From contig NC_064239.1 in assembly GCF_023101765.2 (NCBI RefSeq), forward strand, positions 4,092,001 to 4,156,000: a stretch of DNA of 64,000 bases. The letters run 5' to 3'. Each line of letters begins with the position of its first letter. The first letter of the stretch is position 1. The stretch comes from Spodoptera frugiperda (Eukaryota > Arthropoda > Insecta > Lepidoptera > Noctuidae). The position numbers were made by a program, and so were the translations under genes. The notes beneath the pieces were generated by a model that saw only the letters and a program-made list of their open reading frames with translations, did no database searches and was not told the origin of the DNA. Below are positions 24,641 to 35,886 of this stretch, one piece after another.

Positions 24641-25522
24641 TGGAAACAAACTAGATAATTAATTTTAGTACGGCGAAATTGATTGCGAAGTTTGAGGGAA
24701 ATATAGGTAGAAGTTTACGCTTACACGGAAATCGGTACACCATTTTCCATATTTTTATTAACTCTCCATTATGATTCACTACTAGCCCGCTTTCGAGAAA
24801 TTGATTTTCAACAAAGTCCTCTTTGAATATGGTATCGGGAACAAGGGTACTTTTATTTACAAATAGAATTCAATTTATTAACAAAGTTACCCTATCAAGT
24901 AAGTTACTTAAGTAATGTACAAAAATGTAGTGGATGCGATTACTTAATTGTGTTGCAATTCCACGGAGTAAGGTAATAAACTAATGTTCCGTCCTCTCCC
25001 TCCATCTACAAATTGGAATTCACTTTTGGAGCAAACGTCATGAGGTACGTCCAATGAACTAAATAGCCATTTTGTTTTTCTCAATTTGAAATTGGAATCT
25101 GGGACGAATTTCTTTTTTATTTTATTTTTGTTGTTTATTTTTTTATGTCTACAATGCCAGTGTGAATTTTTTAATTATTTTTTATAATATCTGACTAATG
25201 AGATATTGTTTTTAGTATTTTTATCTAGTTGTCTACGTATTAAGCAACACTTTGGAACGTTTCAATTAAATTATTATCAATGTTGCTTTGACTTTTAACA
25301 ATATTTTAACTTGTGTCTAATCTTAAATGATAATATTCTTAACAGAATTTGTGGAAGCAGTAATGCCGTTTCATAAATTATGTCTTAGTTTGACTTTTGT
25401 TGAAGACCGATATCTAAAATGTTCTTAATAATCTACTGAAAAACAAAAATTTTAAAGATATACTACACTACTACGATATATAACTATGATGATACTTTAA
25501 CCTACATACACAAACTCCTTAC

Positions 25523-25658
25523 CAACTATAACCATGTCTCCATGATCGGACACGGTAGGGAACAGGGGTCGCTCTCCCGACACCTCGCACCGGTAGCGGC
25601 CCCCCGTCTCCAGCACGGCGGGGTACAGCGTTATATTCGCACCGTTTGGACTTGATTT
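25523..25658 (-). CDS. beat: beat family exon (first Ig domain, C-terminal half)
   Basis: Second visible exon of the beat gene, 136 nt: 45 codons in phase 0 plus one base. It begins KSSPNGANITLYP and holds the second Ig1 cysteine in GGRYRCEVSGERPLF, then SDHGDMVIV. This is the usual beat order: GxYRCEVS followed by a short run into the interdomain segment. N-I-T is a potential N-glycosylation site. The acceptor is gtttgtcttAG and the donor GTTG|GTAAGG. The leftover G joins the CT of the next exon to make Ala, giving MVIVALPDHGP across the junction. The intron before it is 2557 bp and the one after it 1266 bp. Confidence 0.92.
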
Positions 25659-28215
25659 CTAAGACAAACAAATTAAAAGAGTTATTCATTATTTTAGACA
25701 AAAAGAAAATACTATGTCTCGTGTTTAAACTGATTGGGTAGTATGTAAAAGCTTCCTATATGTATTTCCTTGTGAACTATTATAGAACTAAACATCGCCA
25801 AAGAAAAAATGGATGATGACTTAGGCAAAACAATCAAAATTTTTAGTGACATTTTCTAATAACGGTAGTGAATTAAAAAAAAACACTGTTTTAGATTTTC
25901 TGAACTAGGAATTTTACTAATATATTTTTAATTTATAAGTAGGTATCCATATTTAGAAATTACCGATTTGACTCTTGTAACCTATAAAATATAAATAATA
26001 AGGTCCATATTAAGAATAAAAGGTGAGATTAGAGTACTGTTGACTTTAAAACATTTTCTATGGCAGGTAAAGCCAGAGGGAAGATAAAATCAAGTTAAGT
26101 TCTTTAAAAGAATTAAATTTAAATCATGAACTAAATCAAGATTCAGAGAAACGTAACTTTTAAAAAACGTTGAAAAGTAATACTGTGGTACCTAAATATA
26201 GATACGTAATCTACAAAGATGTTTATTTTTGGAAAACGTTACAGTAAGTAAATTGAAAAAAACAACGAACCATTGTTTTCTACAAAATAAATTATCAGGA
26301 AAGACTAGTAGGTATTTCAATTTCAACATTAATAAACAATTCTTGGTATCGCAAATGTTGTTTTATCATTAAACGCGTAAAAGCTTAAATCGACAAACAC
26401 GATGTTTCTCGTAAGTGTAACTATCGAATGTTTATTATAACTATCTTATTTACAAAAGTAGATACTTATTAACTTATGTTTACAAGCTTAATAACTTAAA
26501 TACTGCAATAGGTGTGCCATAATATTTCCGTCCTCAATTACCGAAAGATACACTTAAAAAGTCAACAAAAGTAAAAAAATTGATACCTCCTCGTTTATCT
26601 TGCGAGACAGAAATCTGTTATAAATTAATATAAGAAAATCCTACCTAAAATTATTTGTTTGACTTCTCGCTTAATTGAATAACTCAATATAACTTGATTA
26701 AACTTAGGGAAACGCCGACGAAAAATTCTTATTACTGAAAAATGTTGTTAAACACTTAATCCAATCTGCGGAGTCTTAGGATAAACAATGGAAATAAAGC
26801 GTAAGCGCAGTAAGTTAAGCAAATCAGGTCCGCTAATGTGTAGGCCCCGGCGCGGCGCCCTGCGCGCACCTTTAATTATAACGTTGTCATTAGCTCTTCC
26901 CGGCGGCGGTCCGCTCCGGAGACTTGTTGCCCACCATTAATATATAGATTTAAACTGCTTACAAAGTTCAAAGTAACCTTAGGCTATTTGCCCATCTAAA
27001 TTATTTACCTCCATACGTAAAGCCCCGTTATAAAATTTTCCCAGACTCTCGCCAATGTTTTGCAACGCTCTTAGAGTTTATTTTCTGTTTGTTCGTTATT
27101 AAACCGCCGGAGTAAACAGGGTGGTCTTAGGAAAATATCTATTAGCGATACTTTTACTAAAAGGATTTACAAAAAATCTGCTAACAGTTATTAACCCGTG
27201 CAATAACTCGTTCCAACTTCTTTTTGTAATGCTCTGTGTGAGTTATGTGGTTCCGTAGCACATAAAATGTGTATAATGTAAGAGCGGATACCTCCGCACA
27301 TAAAAACTCTCGTGAATGTTACATTTATTTGGAGATATTGTTTTCATTACGTTTTGTTTGCTCGATAAATATAAAAAAGCAATAAAAATTTGTAAATGGG
27401 TTGTAGATGATAAGCGGCGGCAGCTAAATGAAAGAAAGTATAAATGAGTCCCGCATGAGAGCGCGTGTGTTTACACCTGCGCCTCTTCACCGCGTAATAT
27501 CCGGTCCAGTTTTATATTGTTTCCTCTCGGGGAGACCTAAGCAAACTCGACTCACGACCGGATTAATCCAATTATACGTATCTACTCTAAAAGTTCATCC
27601 GTATTATCTGTTCAGCCGCGGCATTTACACAATTGTTTGGGAACAACCTGCATGGCTGGGGAGCGGAGTATCGAAACTCTTGGAACTAAGTGGTTGACAA
27701 TATTACGCGAAAGATATTAAAAGTGTGACATGAATATCGATTGCAGGCGGAACTTCTTAGGTATACGGCGCTCGTCTCACTTACCGCAGTATCGTGAACG
27801 TCTATATCAATTTTGTTTAAGCAGGTATGAGTAATTTGACATTTTAGTGACTTGCCGTCGAAGTAGCAGTATTATGTACAAACATTCTCACTTCTTCCAG
27901 GCTGTACGTTCAGATATACAAATGTAATTTAATTACGAGGAAATATCACTGTATACCGGATCGCGGTTTTGCTTTACATTCCATTCAACCCAAACAATAG
28001 GATGGCATGACGCTGTATTAAATCCAGATTCTATAAGGAATACATACAAAGCAAAATCGGAATATCTACGTCAATGTTCATTTAATATAACTGCAAATAT
28101 TACCCTTGTAGTCTTGTAAATATTTATTCAGACTTTTCTGTTAACCCATAAAGATTAAGATTAATAATAATAATGTCCAATTCTTGTTACTTGAGATACA
28201 TGAAATAGATTATAC

Positions 28216-28430
28216 CTCCACGTCGACTCCTGGTAGAGGGAACTTCCTCCGGGGCTCGTGGTCGCGCGGCACGTGGCGGAAGAACTCCTTGCCGTCCTTG
28301 TACCACTTGACGGAGTAGAGCACGTCTGCTGGGCCTAGCGCCCAGCGGCACGCCAGCGCCGCGCGCGTGCCCAGCGCCACGTGCGCCGGCACGCGCAGCT
28401 CCAGCAGCTCCAAACTGGTAACTCCGTATT
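28216..28430 (-). CDS. beat: beat family exon (first Ig domain, N-terminal half)
   Basis: Internal coding exon of a beaten path family protein. In Drosophila these are secreted or membrane-attached Ig proteins that bind Sidestep-family receptors and control axon guidance and synaptic matching. The exon reads 71 codons after two bases of a split codon. It contains LELRVP, the first Ig cysteine in LACRW, the family hallmark LYSVKWYKDGKEFF with the core Trp, and FPLPGVDVE at its end. The acceptor is tttctttgcAG and the donor GAG|GTATAA, leaving phase 0. It is strikingly GC-rich compared with its surroundings. An upstream exon must supply one base plus the start codon and signal peptide; I could not locate it. 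The family is certain to my eye, but the subfamily (I to VII in flies) is not assigned. Confidence 0.93.
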
Positions 28431-31400
28431 CTGCAAAGAAATATATCTGTTAAGCGCATCTATGTAAACTTTCTTGGTACCAGTTTCAGTAGGAAATTCG
28501 AGATATCCTGTGTATGTGTTTGTTTCCCTAAAGATCCCGATGCCACATTTTACAACGTCAAAGGTCGGTAGTTGTATATTATCTGTTAGTCTTGCAACCG
28601 TATCCTTAATCATTCATTACAAAGTTTCAAAAGCAGTTTATCAAATTCTCATATTATTTCGGGACCTAAAATTTTAACCACTGTTTTTCTTTACCACTGA
28701 ATCATTTAAAAAATAGTGACAAAGACGACGGTACAACAGTAAACGGAGAAAATAAAAACAACAACACTATTACAGAGAACACTGTCCGCAACCAAAGTAC
28801 TTAAAACCTTTTCCAATAAAAGCTACTCTGCTAACATATGCAAGTATAACTATATAAGTGGGTTGGTAGGTACCAGTATTTTTATTTGGCTGTAGGTAGC
28901 GTGTTATGAAGGCAAAAATCCATTAAACGCCACGTCAAATAATTTCCCATGTGACGCTCGCTCGCGGCCCGTAAAAGAGGCACTATTGCCCTCGCCCAAC
29001 GGTGGATAATATTACTTTACGACCCGCGGGGCGAGCTCAAATGTAAGTAAATTGGTGAATAAAGACAACGAGCAAACAGTAACGGCATATGCCAATATTA
29101 GCACAACAATTTAGCTTCGAGACGATCGCACGAGAACAGACGGTTAATAAAAATTCCGACCGATCGTTCTGCCAATGTCTTACGCTCATTTGAAATGATT
29201 TATCTCGCCTTGTTCGTCACAGCCAACTGACTTGCATGGAAATGTCGGGGTGAAATGTTATTTAGCTTCTACTCAACCGCCTACACAGTTAGTGTATCTA
29301 CTTACAGTAGGTACAGTAGAGCAATTCAAAGTGGCGATGGTTACGTATTGATTAAAATCGGTATTTAATTGACAGCGAACAATGGCCGTAATTATGGGCA
29401 TTCTTCGCCTCACATTCTTGGAATCAGGCGTATGTAATAGAGAACTACGTTAATTGTAAACAGGTGGGTGTCAATGCTTATCATTCTTAAAAACGTTCAA
29501 GCATAGTGAATGTTACCAAGAATATTCAACACAAGTGACCGAATAATGATGAGGTTTACGTGCCTCCACTTTATAGGGTGTGACGTCATATTCACGTACA
29601 CAAAAGAGCATGTTATCCGCGCGTGATATTTAGTTATCTTAGGCACGCATTCAGAGGGCTAGTACACTCTAGTGAAGACGGAAATGGTGCTAAGTGTGGT
29701 GTCAGCAGACGAGCGGGGCCGGCGGGCGGAGATAGTGCACGAACCAGTCGCTGCACTTTAAGCACTATTCAGCTAGTACTCAGTCTGTACCAATCAGTAC
29801 ATTCAAGTGAGGTGCGGTACTATCGATCCGAGGATCAAAAGCTACACAGAACGCGTAAACACAAAATAACATTGACATACTTTTTAATGATGGCTGTCCG
29901 AAAAAAATGTTTCATACCTATAGAAAACCTTGGGAGAACATCATTAAAAACGAAAATCATTAAAAGGGACACGGGAGTTTTATTAATTCGCCATTTTTTA
30001 TTTATAAGTCAAACAATGTATTGAAAAGCTTAAATTCGTCGTGTTCATGACTAAAGATTTTCATTTCAGATAACACCGGCTACGGTGGGGCTGAGTGTAC
30101 ATTATTTGAAGTACGCACAGGACAGCCCTCCTCCGGTCCGTCTCGTCTAGCCGCTATCCAGAACAATCGGAGGCAATACTACGGTTCAGTAAATGTAACA
30201 TTGTTCCTCGGCTAGATGCTGAGCAAATATCGAATTGAATAAGTATCGATAGAATACTTCAACTGGTTTTTGAATAATTGCGTTCGTTATTGCGGATCCT
30301 GAACGGAAGACAAATAAAAACGAAGCCAATTTAGTGAATAATGCGCAGTTTGCTAGTTCGAGTTTGGTTTATATTGGCGATGAGTCTGTTTGTAAACTAA
30401 AATAAATAAGCGTAGTTGATAAGTATTGGGAGAGGGTAGTACATTGTAGGCACAAAGTTTGCATATCGAACCACGAGTAAGTTATTTCTAGGTATAACGT
30501 TGTCGCCCTGGGAACCTGACTGCTACCTCTATATTTCAGAATTGACGGACGTCCATCGTATAGTAACCAAATTCAAAGATTTTCCTCGTTGAAATTCCTT
30601 GGGAGTTATAAAAAAAACAAAAACCGGGCACAGACCAAAGTTTTCAATTTCAAGTAGAAGTAGGTACTTAATGTTATTTGTCATGAAATGAGTTTTAAAA
30701 CAGGGAGTAGTTAATTTTTTGGTTGTGTAGTGAAATTAATATTGTAATAAAAAATACATTATATACAATATTTTTTTCAAATTAAGGAGTATTCTGTTAT
30801 GTCTGAAATAAATGATTCTCCCTTATAGGCCCGGGAAACAAAAACAAATACAAAACATTAATAAAGACAATTAAATAATGAACTGCTGTGTCATCACTGA
30901 AGTGATTTGCTCATAGTTTTCTTACCCAGCTTGTATCATTAAATTCAATGAAAATGAGGCAGTGCGAAGTTTGCTGGACCAAATACTTGATTAACAAATT
31001 TACCAATAATTAGAATAACCACTTCTTACTCCACATATGCAGTAAAATTCCTCAAAAGACGAATAATTACCTCTTTCAAGTTCAACCCTAATACATAGTC
31101 ATACAAGTACCAATGTATTTATGCATTAATAGTTCTTTTACGTCTTTGGTTGCCATCAGATAAAGTCGTCTACCGGCTTTTTGGATATATGTACATATTT
31201 TATTCTGCGAAAGTTATAATGTCGTAAAAGTGCTCCTATAAAACATGTAAAAATATAGCTCATTGTGGGGAATGTGTTGTGAATTATTACGCCTCATATT
31301 TGGTGACTGCTTAATGTAGTGTTTGTAAGGAATTCTATTTTATTTTATTATTTACACTAGTAACCTTTTCTGTGGCTGTACATTAAATATTTTTTGTCGT

Positions 31401-31920
31401 AAACTCCACCGTTTTGAAAGGTGTTACGTAATATATTATGATATTGTTGTAGGTATACTGTAATCAATTAGTGCATATATTAAGCAGTAGTGTATAAAAA
31501 TTCAGGAGTTCAGGAGCTAAAATGTAACTTAATTAGTAAAAATTTTGCACAATACATAAACACCTAATCATCTTCAATACGTTTTCAGTGAAAATGAACA
31601 ATTCAAAATGTTTTATCTTCATATGTATATGAAACTACTCTATTAATTAAAAAAAAAAACCGAATGCAAATTTTATGACGCCATCAAACACCGCTCGTTA
31701 CGTAATTATAATTCTCACGAATGCAGCGTTTTTACAAAATATTCTTGTGCATATTTCATGGCAAAGTGTTGTGTGGAAATTGTATCGCTCGCTTAAATTA
31801 CAGTTACTTTTTAATCATCTCTAAAACGTGCGATAGTAAAAAAGGGGCTGCGATACATTGAATACTAACAAGCAATTTTGGTATCAGGTGTACTGGTAAT
31901 ACAGAAGCGTCGAAGTAATG
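28431..31920. other. no gene recognised; possibly beat first intron
   Basis: AT-rich with short CpG-rich patches at about 28950-29035 and 29700-29755. A pyrimidine-rich acceptor lies at its right-strand start (the beat exon at 28430). No signal-peptide exon was seen. Confidence 0.4.
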
Positions 31921-31932
31921 TATGATTTCAAT

Positions 31933-31943
31933 ATGCGTTATCA
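31933..31943 (+). repeat. left target-site duplication of the LINE
   Basis: ATGCGTTATCA, identical to 34044-34054 after the poly(A) tail. Confidence 0.85.
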
Positions 31944-31955
31944 TATTGAAATCAT

Positions 31956-33214
31956 CGTCTGGTGAGGATAAAGTTTCAAATAAAATGATAATAGAAGCGT
32001 GCAAATCTGCGGCTGACGCGATCCTGTCTGTCTTTAATCGTTGTATAGCGGAGGGCGTCTTTCCTCGTATATGGCGACGTGGATTCATTCGCATAATACC
32101 TAAGAATGGAAATAAACCACCCGATGACCCTAAGTCATACCGGCCTATTACGCTTTTACCATCATTAGGAAAACTTCTTGAGCGGCTTATCGTTCCTCGT
32201 TTGCTGCCCGGTGGACCGAAATTTCACAATAATCAATTTGGTTTTACTGTGGGTAAATCTACTGTAGACGCAGCTCTCTCTGTCCGAACCATAGTGACTT
32301 CGTCTGAGCACAAATATGTAGTAGGCATTTTTCTAGACATTTCCGGTGCCTTTGATAACGCGTGGTGGCCAATGCTACTCCTTAAACTGAAGGGTCGTGG
32401 TTGCTTTAGTAACATATACAAACTATTATACACTTATTTTCTTCATGGTTCTGTAAAACTGAAACTTGGTAATTTTTCTCGGTCGAAGTCGTTGTCAATG
32501 GGATGTCCTCAGGGCTCGGTTATTGGCCCGTATCTGTGGAATTTAGGGTTTGATGACTTGCTCGCGACCCCCCTTCCTTCTGGTTGTACGTTGACTGGGT
32601 ATGCGGATGATGGCCTTTTGTTAATACAATCAAATACTCGAGCCGGACTAGAGAATTTAGCTAAGGACTGCCTCAGTAGGATCTCGCGATGGGGCGAACG
32701 TAATCGATTAACTTTTGCACCCCATAAAACCTATCAATTATTGCTTAAAGGAAATTTGAAATCATGGCCGTCTATTAAATTCAATAACGTTCCCGTCAAA
32801 CGTAAGGAGTCGGTTTGCTATCTCGGTCTAGTCCTAGAAAAAAACTTTTCTTTTATTGAACATATTAAGACTATTAGTGAGAAAGCCAAAAACAATTTCT
32901 ATGCGCTCACGCGAATTTCGAAGGCTACCTGGGGTCTCTCTTTTCTTACGCTCAGAACCATCTACGGAGCAACCTACCTGGGATGCGTGTGCTACGGGGC
33001 ACCAGTGTGGGCTGATAGGGCCACAATAGGCGCGGTACGGCGAAAGCTTCTCCAAGGTCAGCGTCTAGCCTTGATCTTTCTGTGTAAGGCTTATAGGACG
33101 GTTAGCACAGAGGCCCTACCTGTGCTCGCGGGACTACTTCCAGTCGATCTTGAGGTGCAGCGACGTGCTGCCATGTACTATAATGCGAGACCTAACTTTT
33201 CCGCAAACTTTTAG
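31956..33214 (+). pseudogene. R1-clade reverse transcriptase, truncated
   Basis: Partial ORF2 of the LINE. The open frame formally begins at 31922 in host sequence, but LINE-like residues start at about residue 12. Counting from that ATG, it shows the finger motif SYRPITLLPSLGKLLER (72-88), palm motif A FLDISGAFDNAWW (137-149), motif B GCPQGSVIGPYLWN (194-207) and the catalytic YADD (227-230), then thumb sequence and NRLTFAPHKT. DISGAFDNAWWP and the N-terminal block favour the R1 clade (R1, TRAS, SART) over Jockey. The frame ends at a TAG where the protein should continue; the rest resumes in another frame at 33273. All RT catalytic motifs look intact, so the copy is fairly young but not active. 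Confidence 0.9.
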
Positions 33215-33272
33215 CAAACGTGATCGAAGCAAAATTGATAATCAAGCCTTTAACGGACGTCTGGGATGAACT

Positions 33273-33662
33273 TTGACTGAGTGGCAGTGTAGATGGGAAT
33301 CTTCTATCAAGGGCCGCCACCTCTATCAATTCTTTCGCTCCGTGCATGAGCGTCTGGAGAGGACATGGTTAGGTGGATCACTGTGTTCAATTTCTTACTG
33401 GCCATGGAACTTTAAAAGCAAATTGTTCTCATTTAAACTCGTTACACCATGGTGCCAATGTTCGACAGCGGAGTTGCAACATGAGCAATCCGCCCATCAC
33501 ATACTCTGGGAGTGTGGTCTCTGGCAATCTGAGCGTGACACTATGTTGGATAATTTAATTGTTTCATCAGGTGTAGTTTATTACACGGACCTTGTGGAGT
33601 CTCGAGCAAATTTCCGTGCGTTTAGGCGTTTTTGCCATACCTATTATTGGAAGCAAGTATAA
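33273..33662 (+). pseudogene. C-terminal part of the LINE ORF2 (zinc knuckle), frameshifted
   Basis: Continues the LINE protein in a different frame after a small indel near 33214-33272. WQCRWESSIKGRHLYQFF corresponds to the R1-clade segment before the C-terminal zinc knuckle. The knuckle is seen as PWCQCS followed by HHILWECG, roughly a Cys-Cys-His-Cys arrangement. It ends at TAA just before the 3' UTR. It has no start codon of its own. Confidence 0.8.
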
Positions 33663-34043
33663 CAGCTCACGCATAGGACCCATTTAGTATTAGCATTTAA
33701 TATTTTAGTTTTAAGTAAAATTTCCGTGGTGCTTGGCGACTGGGCTTCTCCCAGTTGTGCAGTCTCTTTTGTGCCTTAAGGCTTAAGTCATCCTGTCTCC
33801 TGCATTAAATTCACCGAGGGAAGTGGAAACTATCGTTTTCTTTTCTTCTCCTCTAATAACATCTTCTGATTTGTTTCGTTGCGGGATCCAAGACAGTCAT
33901 TCATTTCCCTGGGACGCGCCGGACTTCAGTGTTCCGGTGTTTTCATGTTTGTATCTACTGTAGATCCTGGCTTACAGGAGTTGCAGCGGTATGGGAGGTT
34001 GTGGCGGGCTTGTCCCATTAAAAAAAAAAAAAAAAAAAAAAAA

Positions 34044-34054
34044 ATGCGTTATCA
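34044..34054 (+). repeat. right target-site duplication of the LINE
   Basis: ATGCGTTATCA directly after the run of A. Its first A merges with the tail, so the boundary is uncertain by a base. Confidence 0.85.
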
Positions 34055-34839
34055 CAAGAACGGCTCGCAAACGTCGTCGGTTTGCATCTTTTATTATACG
34101 ACGCCCCGTATCGAAGTAAGGCCTTTTTTTTTATTTCTACGAAAACTCCCCAGTAGCCTGGGACAGTTATCTTTGTTCTAGATCATTCTATGTTTTATAA
34201 CCAGCTTTTATTACTTGATTAGATACTTTTTATCAGGATTTTCGAACGTGATTTTGCGCCTATATTTCTTTATCGCGTGTTGAAATGGATTTATTTGAAT
34301 CATTATAATTTTATGAAAAAAATCTTGGTCTTAAAAATATTAAGTATACCAGGTTTTCGCGAGTCATATTCTTTTTCTAAGAAAAAATCAACTTAACTTG
34401 CAGAATCATAAGATGCTAATTTTCTTTTAAGTATTTACAAAAACTTCTTTATATGCTAGTTGCAAAAATTATACAAAAATCGATAGGTATTATTTATGAA
34501 CTAATTAGTTTCAGAAACAATTTTATCAAACTTATAATTACCTAATCAAAGTTATTACAACGTCTATCTTACATTTACCTACCGCTGAGTTGTCTGACAT
34601 TTATGAAAGCAGACGTCTAACGGTCTGGTGTAAGTAAGACTTCCACATTTCGAACATGACGTGTTTCCCAGTCACGCGATAATCCTGCCGTAATGAATTG
34701 GCAGCTGTCACAGAAATTACGATACAATCCTAGACAGAATATGTAAGAATACCTCTAGGTAATAATAGGTAGGTTGTAATGTATTAATGATTAGGTATAT
34801 ATCACACACAATTGTATATTAATTAATAATCTACGGAAC

Positions 34840-35087
34840 GTCACGCCTTTTATCCCCGAAGGGGTGGGCAGTAGGTGTACAGTAATGTACACCCACTGCC
34901 CACTCTTCACCATTTGTCTTCTCACTCCCATGTGATAAGCACAATTCCAAATCCCGCGCTACTACTGAGAAATTAAAAAAAAAAAACAGAAAATAAGCCC
35001 TGTAATATTTTGCCCGACCCGGGAAACGAACCCAAGACCCCTTGTCCAGCTGTCACACTTGCATCCTCTCGACCAACGAGGCAGTAA
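34840..35087 (-). mobile_element. tRNA-derived SINE, type B
   Basis: Read on the minus strand it starts ACTGCCTCGTTGGTCGAGAG, a tRNA-like A-box region, then GGGTTCGTTTCCCGGGTCGG around a B-box. The body follows, with a C-rich and a CCCCTTCGGGG-type block at the 3' end. The same order is seen at 17630-17930 on the plus strand. Its 5' end touches the Helitron that begins at 35088. Confidence 0.8.
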
Positions 35088-35209
35088 TCTTCTATACATA
35101 TAATAAAATCGTAGAAAAGTGCTGTCTGTACATTGAAAATAAAAATAAAAAAAATAGCAGGGGTTATTGTTATGTCGATGTCGAACCCAAAAATGTAATT
35201 AACTTTATT

Positions 35210-35289
35210 TTTGTCTGTTTGTCTGTTTGTCTGTTTGTCTGTTTGTCTGTTTGTCTGTTTGTCTGTTTGTCTGTTTGTCTGTTCGTCTG
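35210..35289 (+). repeat. TTTGTCTG octamer array
   Basis: Nine perfect tandem copies of TTTGTCTG and a tenth variant (TTCGTCTG). The relative at 24357-24396 has four perfect copies and the same terminal variant, so the array is part of the Helitron and has changed in length. The minus-strand Gln-Thr-Asn-Arg-rich open frame here is an artefact of the array. Confidence 0.9.
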
Positions 35290-35586
35290 TGCGCGCTAAT
35301 CTCAGAAACGGCTGATCCGAGTTGGATGCGGTTTTCACGAATATATTGTGGGATGCTTAAATTTACATTTAGTGTTTGTTTCATGTCAATCGGTTCATAA
35401 ATAAAAAAGTTATGTCAAATTAAAGAATCACGTCGAACATTCTATGCTTATACCATTAATCTCCGCAACTATTTGACGGATTTGGTTGAAATTTGGTACA
35501 GATATAGTTTAGAACCTTAGAAAGGACATAGATATATTTTTATTTCAAAAATCAAAAAATAAAAATAAGAAATAAATTATTTATAA

Positions 35587-35886
35587 ATAATTCTATGTCG
35601 ATCGTTACACGACTTCGGGTCATGTTATTGTTTTAATTTATCGAAAAAAAGTAAATAAATAGTAAAAAGGTATGAAAAAAGTAATATCAATATAATAAAA
35701 CATTTAGTACAAAGAAAATGCTCTAACGGAGTATAGATAATTCTATGTCGATCGTTACACGACTTCGGTTCATGTTATTGTTTTAATTCATCGAAAAAAG
35801 TAAATAAATAGTAAAAAGGTATGAAAAAAATAATATCAATATAATTAAACTTTTAGTACAAAGAAAATGCCCGAACGGAGTATAAA
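35587..35886 (+). repeat. 150-bp tandem duplication inside the Helitron
   Basis: Two copies, 35587-35736 and 35737-35886, each starting ATAATTCTATGTCGATCG or close to it and ending near ACGGAGTATA. They differ by only a handful of substitutions and small indels, so the duplication is recent compared with the element. Confidence 0.85.

Larger units (their letters stand above)
31944..34043 (+). mobile_element. 5'-truncated R1-clade LINE insertion
   Basis: Non-LTR retrotransposon of about 2.1 kb. It carries a reverse transcriptase frame, a C-terminal zinc-knuckle frame, a 3' untranslated region (33663-34019) and a 24-base poly(A) tail. The 11-bp sequence ATGCGTTATCA flanks it at 31933-31943 and 34044-34054 as a perfect target-site duplication. 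The 5' part (ORF1, endonuclease and the start of the RT region) is absent. Recognisable LINE coding sequence starts near 31956; the dozen bases before it are an inverted copy of flanking DNA. It is opposite in strand to beat and lies 3.5 kb upstream of the first visible beat exon. Confidence 0.92.

Noticed and set aside
28187..28613. Other minus-strand frames and the plus-strand frame across the beat exon at 28216-28430
   Set aside because: They are alternative readings of the same GC-rich exon; only one frame gives the beat motifs with valid splice sites.
33879..34181. 100-codon plus-strand frame with a Lys run
   Set aside because: It crosses the LINE 3' UTR, the poly(A) tail and host DNA.
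34577..34610. Possible first exon MSDNSAV before G|GTAAAT on the minus strand
   Set aside because: Phase fits but the peptide is short and hydrophilic, unlike a signal peptide.
34973..35338. Open frames on both strands with Gln-Thr-Asn-Arg or Cys-Leu-Phe-Val repeats
   Set aside because: An 8-bp repeat array is open in many frames; the frame runs through a SINE end and a Helitron start.
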